DNA from: Candidatus Sulfotelmatobacter sp.
GTDB lineage: Bacteria; Acidobacteriota; Terriglobia; Terriglobales; Acidobacteriaceae
Assembly: GCA_030049565.1 (NCBI GenBank)
Contig: JASIKQ010000544.1
Coordinates: 1-6,452 of the forward strand
DNA: 6,452 nt
Direction of reading: 5' to 3'
Shown one piece after another: positions 5,501-6,452 of the stretch. How positions within the stretch are numbered: position 1 is the stretch's first letter; each line of letters begins with the position of its first letter. Under the pieces are notes generated by a model that saw nothing but the letters and a program-made list of their open reading frames with translations, did not search any database and was not told the DNA's origin. Made by a program: the position numbers and the translations under genes.

Positions 5501-6452
5501 TTATTCCTTCAGCAACTGCCGTGCGATTACTAGCCGCTGAATCTCGCTCGTGCCTTCGCCGATCGTGCACAGCTTGACGTCGCGGTAGAACTTTTCGGCG
5601 GGATAGTCTTTGATGAATCCGTAGCCGCCGTGAATCTGCACTCCTTCGTTGGCGCACTTCACCGCGACCTCGCTGGCGTAGAGCTTCGCCATCGAAGATT
5701 CCATTGTGGTTTTCAAACCTGCATCTTTCATTGACGCGGCGCGCATGGTGAGCAAACGGGCGGCGTCGATCTCGGTGGCCATGTCGGCGAGCTTCCACTG
5801 AATCGCCTGAAATTCTCCGATGGCTTTGCCAAATTGCTTGCGCTCTTTGGAATACTTCAGCGCGGCTTCGTAGGCTCCCTGCGCCATACCCAGCGACAAA
5901 GCCGCAATCGAAATGCGGCCGCCATCGAGGACGCGCATGGCGTCGATGAATCCGTCACCTTCTTTTCCCAGAAGATTTCCCGCGGGGATCACACAATCTT
6001 CGAAAATCATTTCGGCGGTGTCGCTGGCGCGCAGCCCGAGTTTGTTTTCTTTTTTCCCAGGACGAAATCCCCTGGTGTTTTTTTCCACGATAAAGGCGGA
6101 AAGCCCGTGCGTTTTGGCGGCGCGGTCGGTGACTGCGATGACCACCATCACATCGGCGTAATGGCCGTTGGTGCAAAAAGTCTTGGTGCCGTTGAGCACC
6201 CAATCGCTCCCCCTGCGGCGCGCGGTCATGCGGGCGCTGCCCGCGTCCGAACCGGAGGAAGGCTCGGTCAGCCCCCACGCGCCGATAAATTCTCCGGTAG
6301 CCAATTTGCTGACATATTTCTTTTTCTGCTCTTCGGTGCCCGCGAGAAAAATGTGATTCGAACACAGCGAGGTGTGCGCGGCCACGATGATGCCCACCGA
6401 GCCATCGACGCGCGACAGTTCTTCGACGGCGATCACGTATTCGACATAGCCC
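5501..6452 (-). CDS. Acyl-CoA dehydrogenase, N-terminus cut by window edge
   Basis: This is an FAD-dependent enzyme that makes the trans-2-enoyl-CoA from an acyl-CoA and passes electrons to electron-transfer flavoprotein. Visible are 316 residues to the TAA at 5501; the reading frame stays open to the right edge, and about 60-70 residues should be missing (family length about 380). Both family signatures are intact: [13 protein letters not shown], and [12 protein letters not shown] running on to EKFYRD. The catalytic base is the first Glu of IGEGTSEIQ (codon at 5555-5557), the position used by short-chain and short/branched-chain enzymes rather than by isovaleryl- or long-chain-type ones. So a short or branched substrate is likely, but the specificity is inferred. 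Its proximity to meaB and the epimerase fits breakdown of odd-chain or branched acyl groups to propionyl-CoA. A GTG at 6436 is internal, not the start. Confidence 0.93.
   Translation of the reverse strand, partial: GYVEYVIAVEELSRVDGSVGIIVAAHTSLCSNHIFLAGTEEQKKKYVSKLATGEFIGAWGLTEPSSGSDAGSARMTARRRGSDWVLNGTKTFCTNGHYADVMVVIAVTDRAAKTHGLSAFIVEKNTRGFRPGKKENKLGLRASDTAEMIFEDCVIPAGNLLGKEGDGFIDAMRVLDGGRISIAALSLGMAQGAYEAALKYSKERKQFGKAIGEFQAIQWKLADMATEIDAARLLTMRAASMKDAGLKTTMESSMAKLYASEVAVKCANEGVQIHGGYGFIKDYPAEKFYRDVKLCTIGEGTSEIQRLVIARQLLKE

Noticed and set aside
1..6452. Search for a novel defence, mobile or biosynthetic system
   Set aside because: All genes but the GAF and YdcH-like proteins belong to well-known metabolic or translation families, and no transposase, integrase, toxin pair, CRISPR repeats, tRNA or attachment site is visible.

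Overview
The window reads as an ordinary chromosomal stretch from a moderately GC-rich bacterium. I think it is most likely an acidobacterium (Terriglobia-like). That is inference, from the short archaeal-type phosphatidylserine decarboxylase next to PssA, an Asd-like gene with an altered glycine loop, and a GAF protein of a style I associate with that phylum. No RNA gene, insertion sequence, CRISPR array or phage gene is visible. No stretch over 300 bases lacks a gene.

Nearly everything is on the minus strand, so transcription runs from high to low coordinates. From the right edge the order is: (1) an acyl-CoA dehydrogenase cut by the window edge (5501-6452); (2) a lone plus-strand GAF-domain protein (4895-5470), convergent with the dehydrogenase and divergent from the next gene; (3) meaB (3810-4793) and methylmalonyl-CoA epimerase (3446-3844), overlapping by 35 bases; (4) tsaB (2674-3357) and rimI (2181-2705), also overlapping; (5) a 76-residue YdcH/DUF465 protein (1851-2081); (6) after a 178-base gap, psd (1007-1672), pssA (132-1007) and the start of an Asd-like gene (1-135), joined by one- and four-base stop/start overlaps.

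Functionally there are three blocks. MeaB and the epimerase serve methylmalonyl-CoA metabolism: the epimerase makes the (R)-isomer and MeaB protects the B12-dependent mutase. The nearby acyl-CoA dehydrogenase fits the same fatty or branched-chain acyl-CoA degradation theme. TsaB and RimI serve translation (tRNA t6A37 synthesis and protein N-terminal acetylation). PssA and Psd are consecutive steps to phosphatidylethanolamine.

I found no convincing undescribed system. The best leads are small. The meaB/GAF divergent region has an 8-base-arm palindrome on the GAF start codon plus a 20-base-period direct repeat. meaB seems to use a TTG start almost at its own predicted transcription start, with no Shine-Dalgarno. 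A long imperfect hairpin lies just upstream of the YdcH-like gene. The Asd-like protein has lost the middle glycine of its nucleotide-binding loop.
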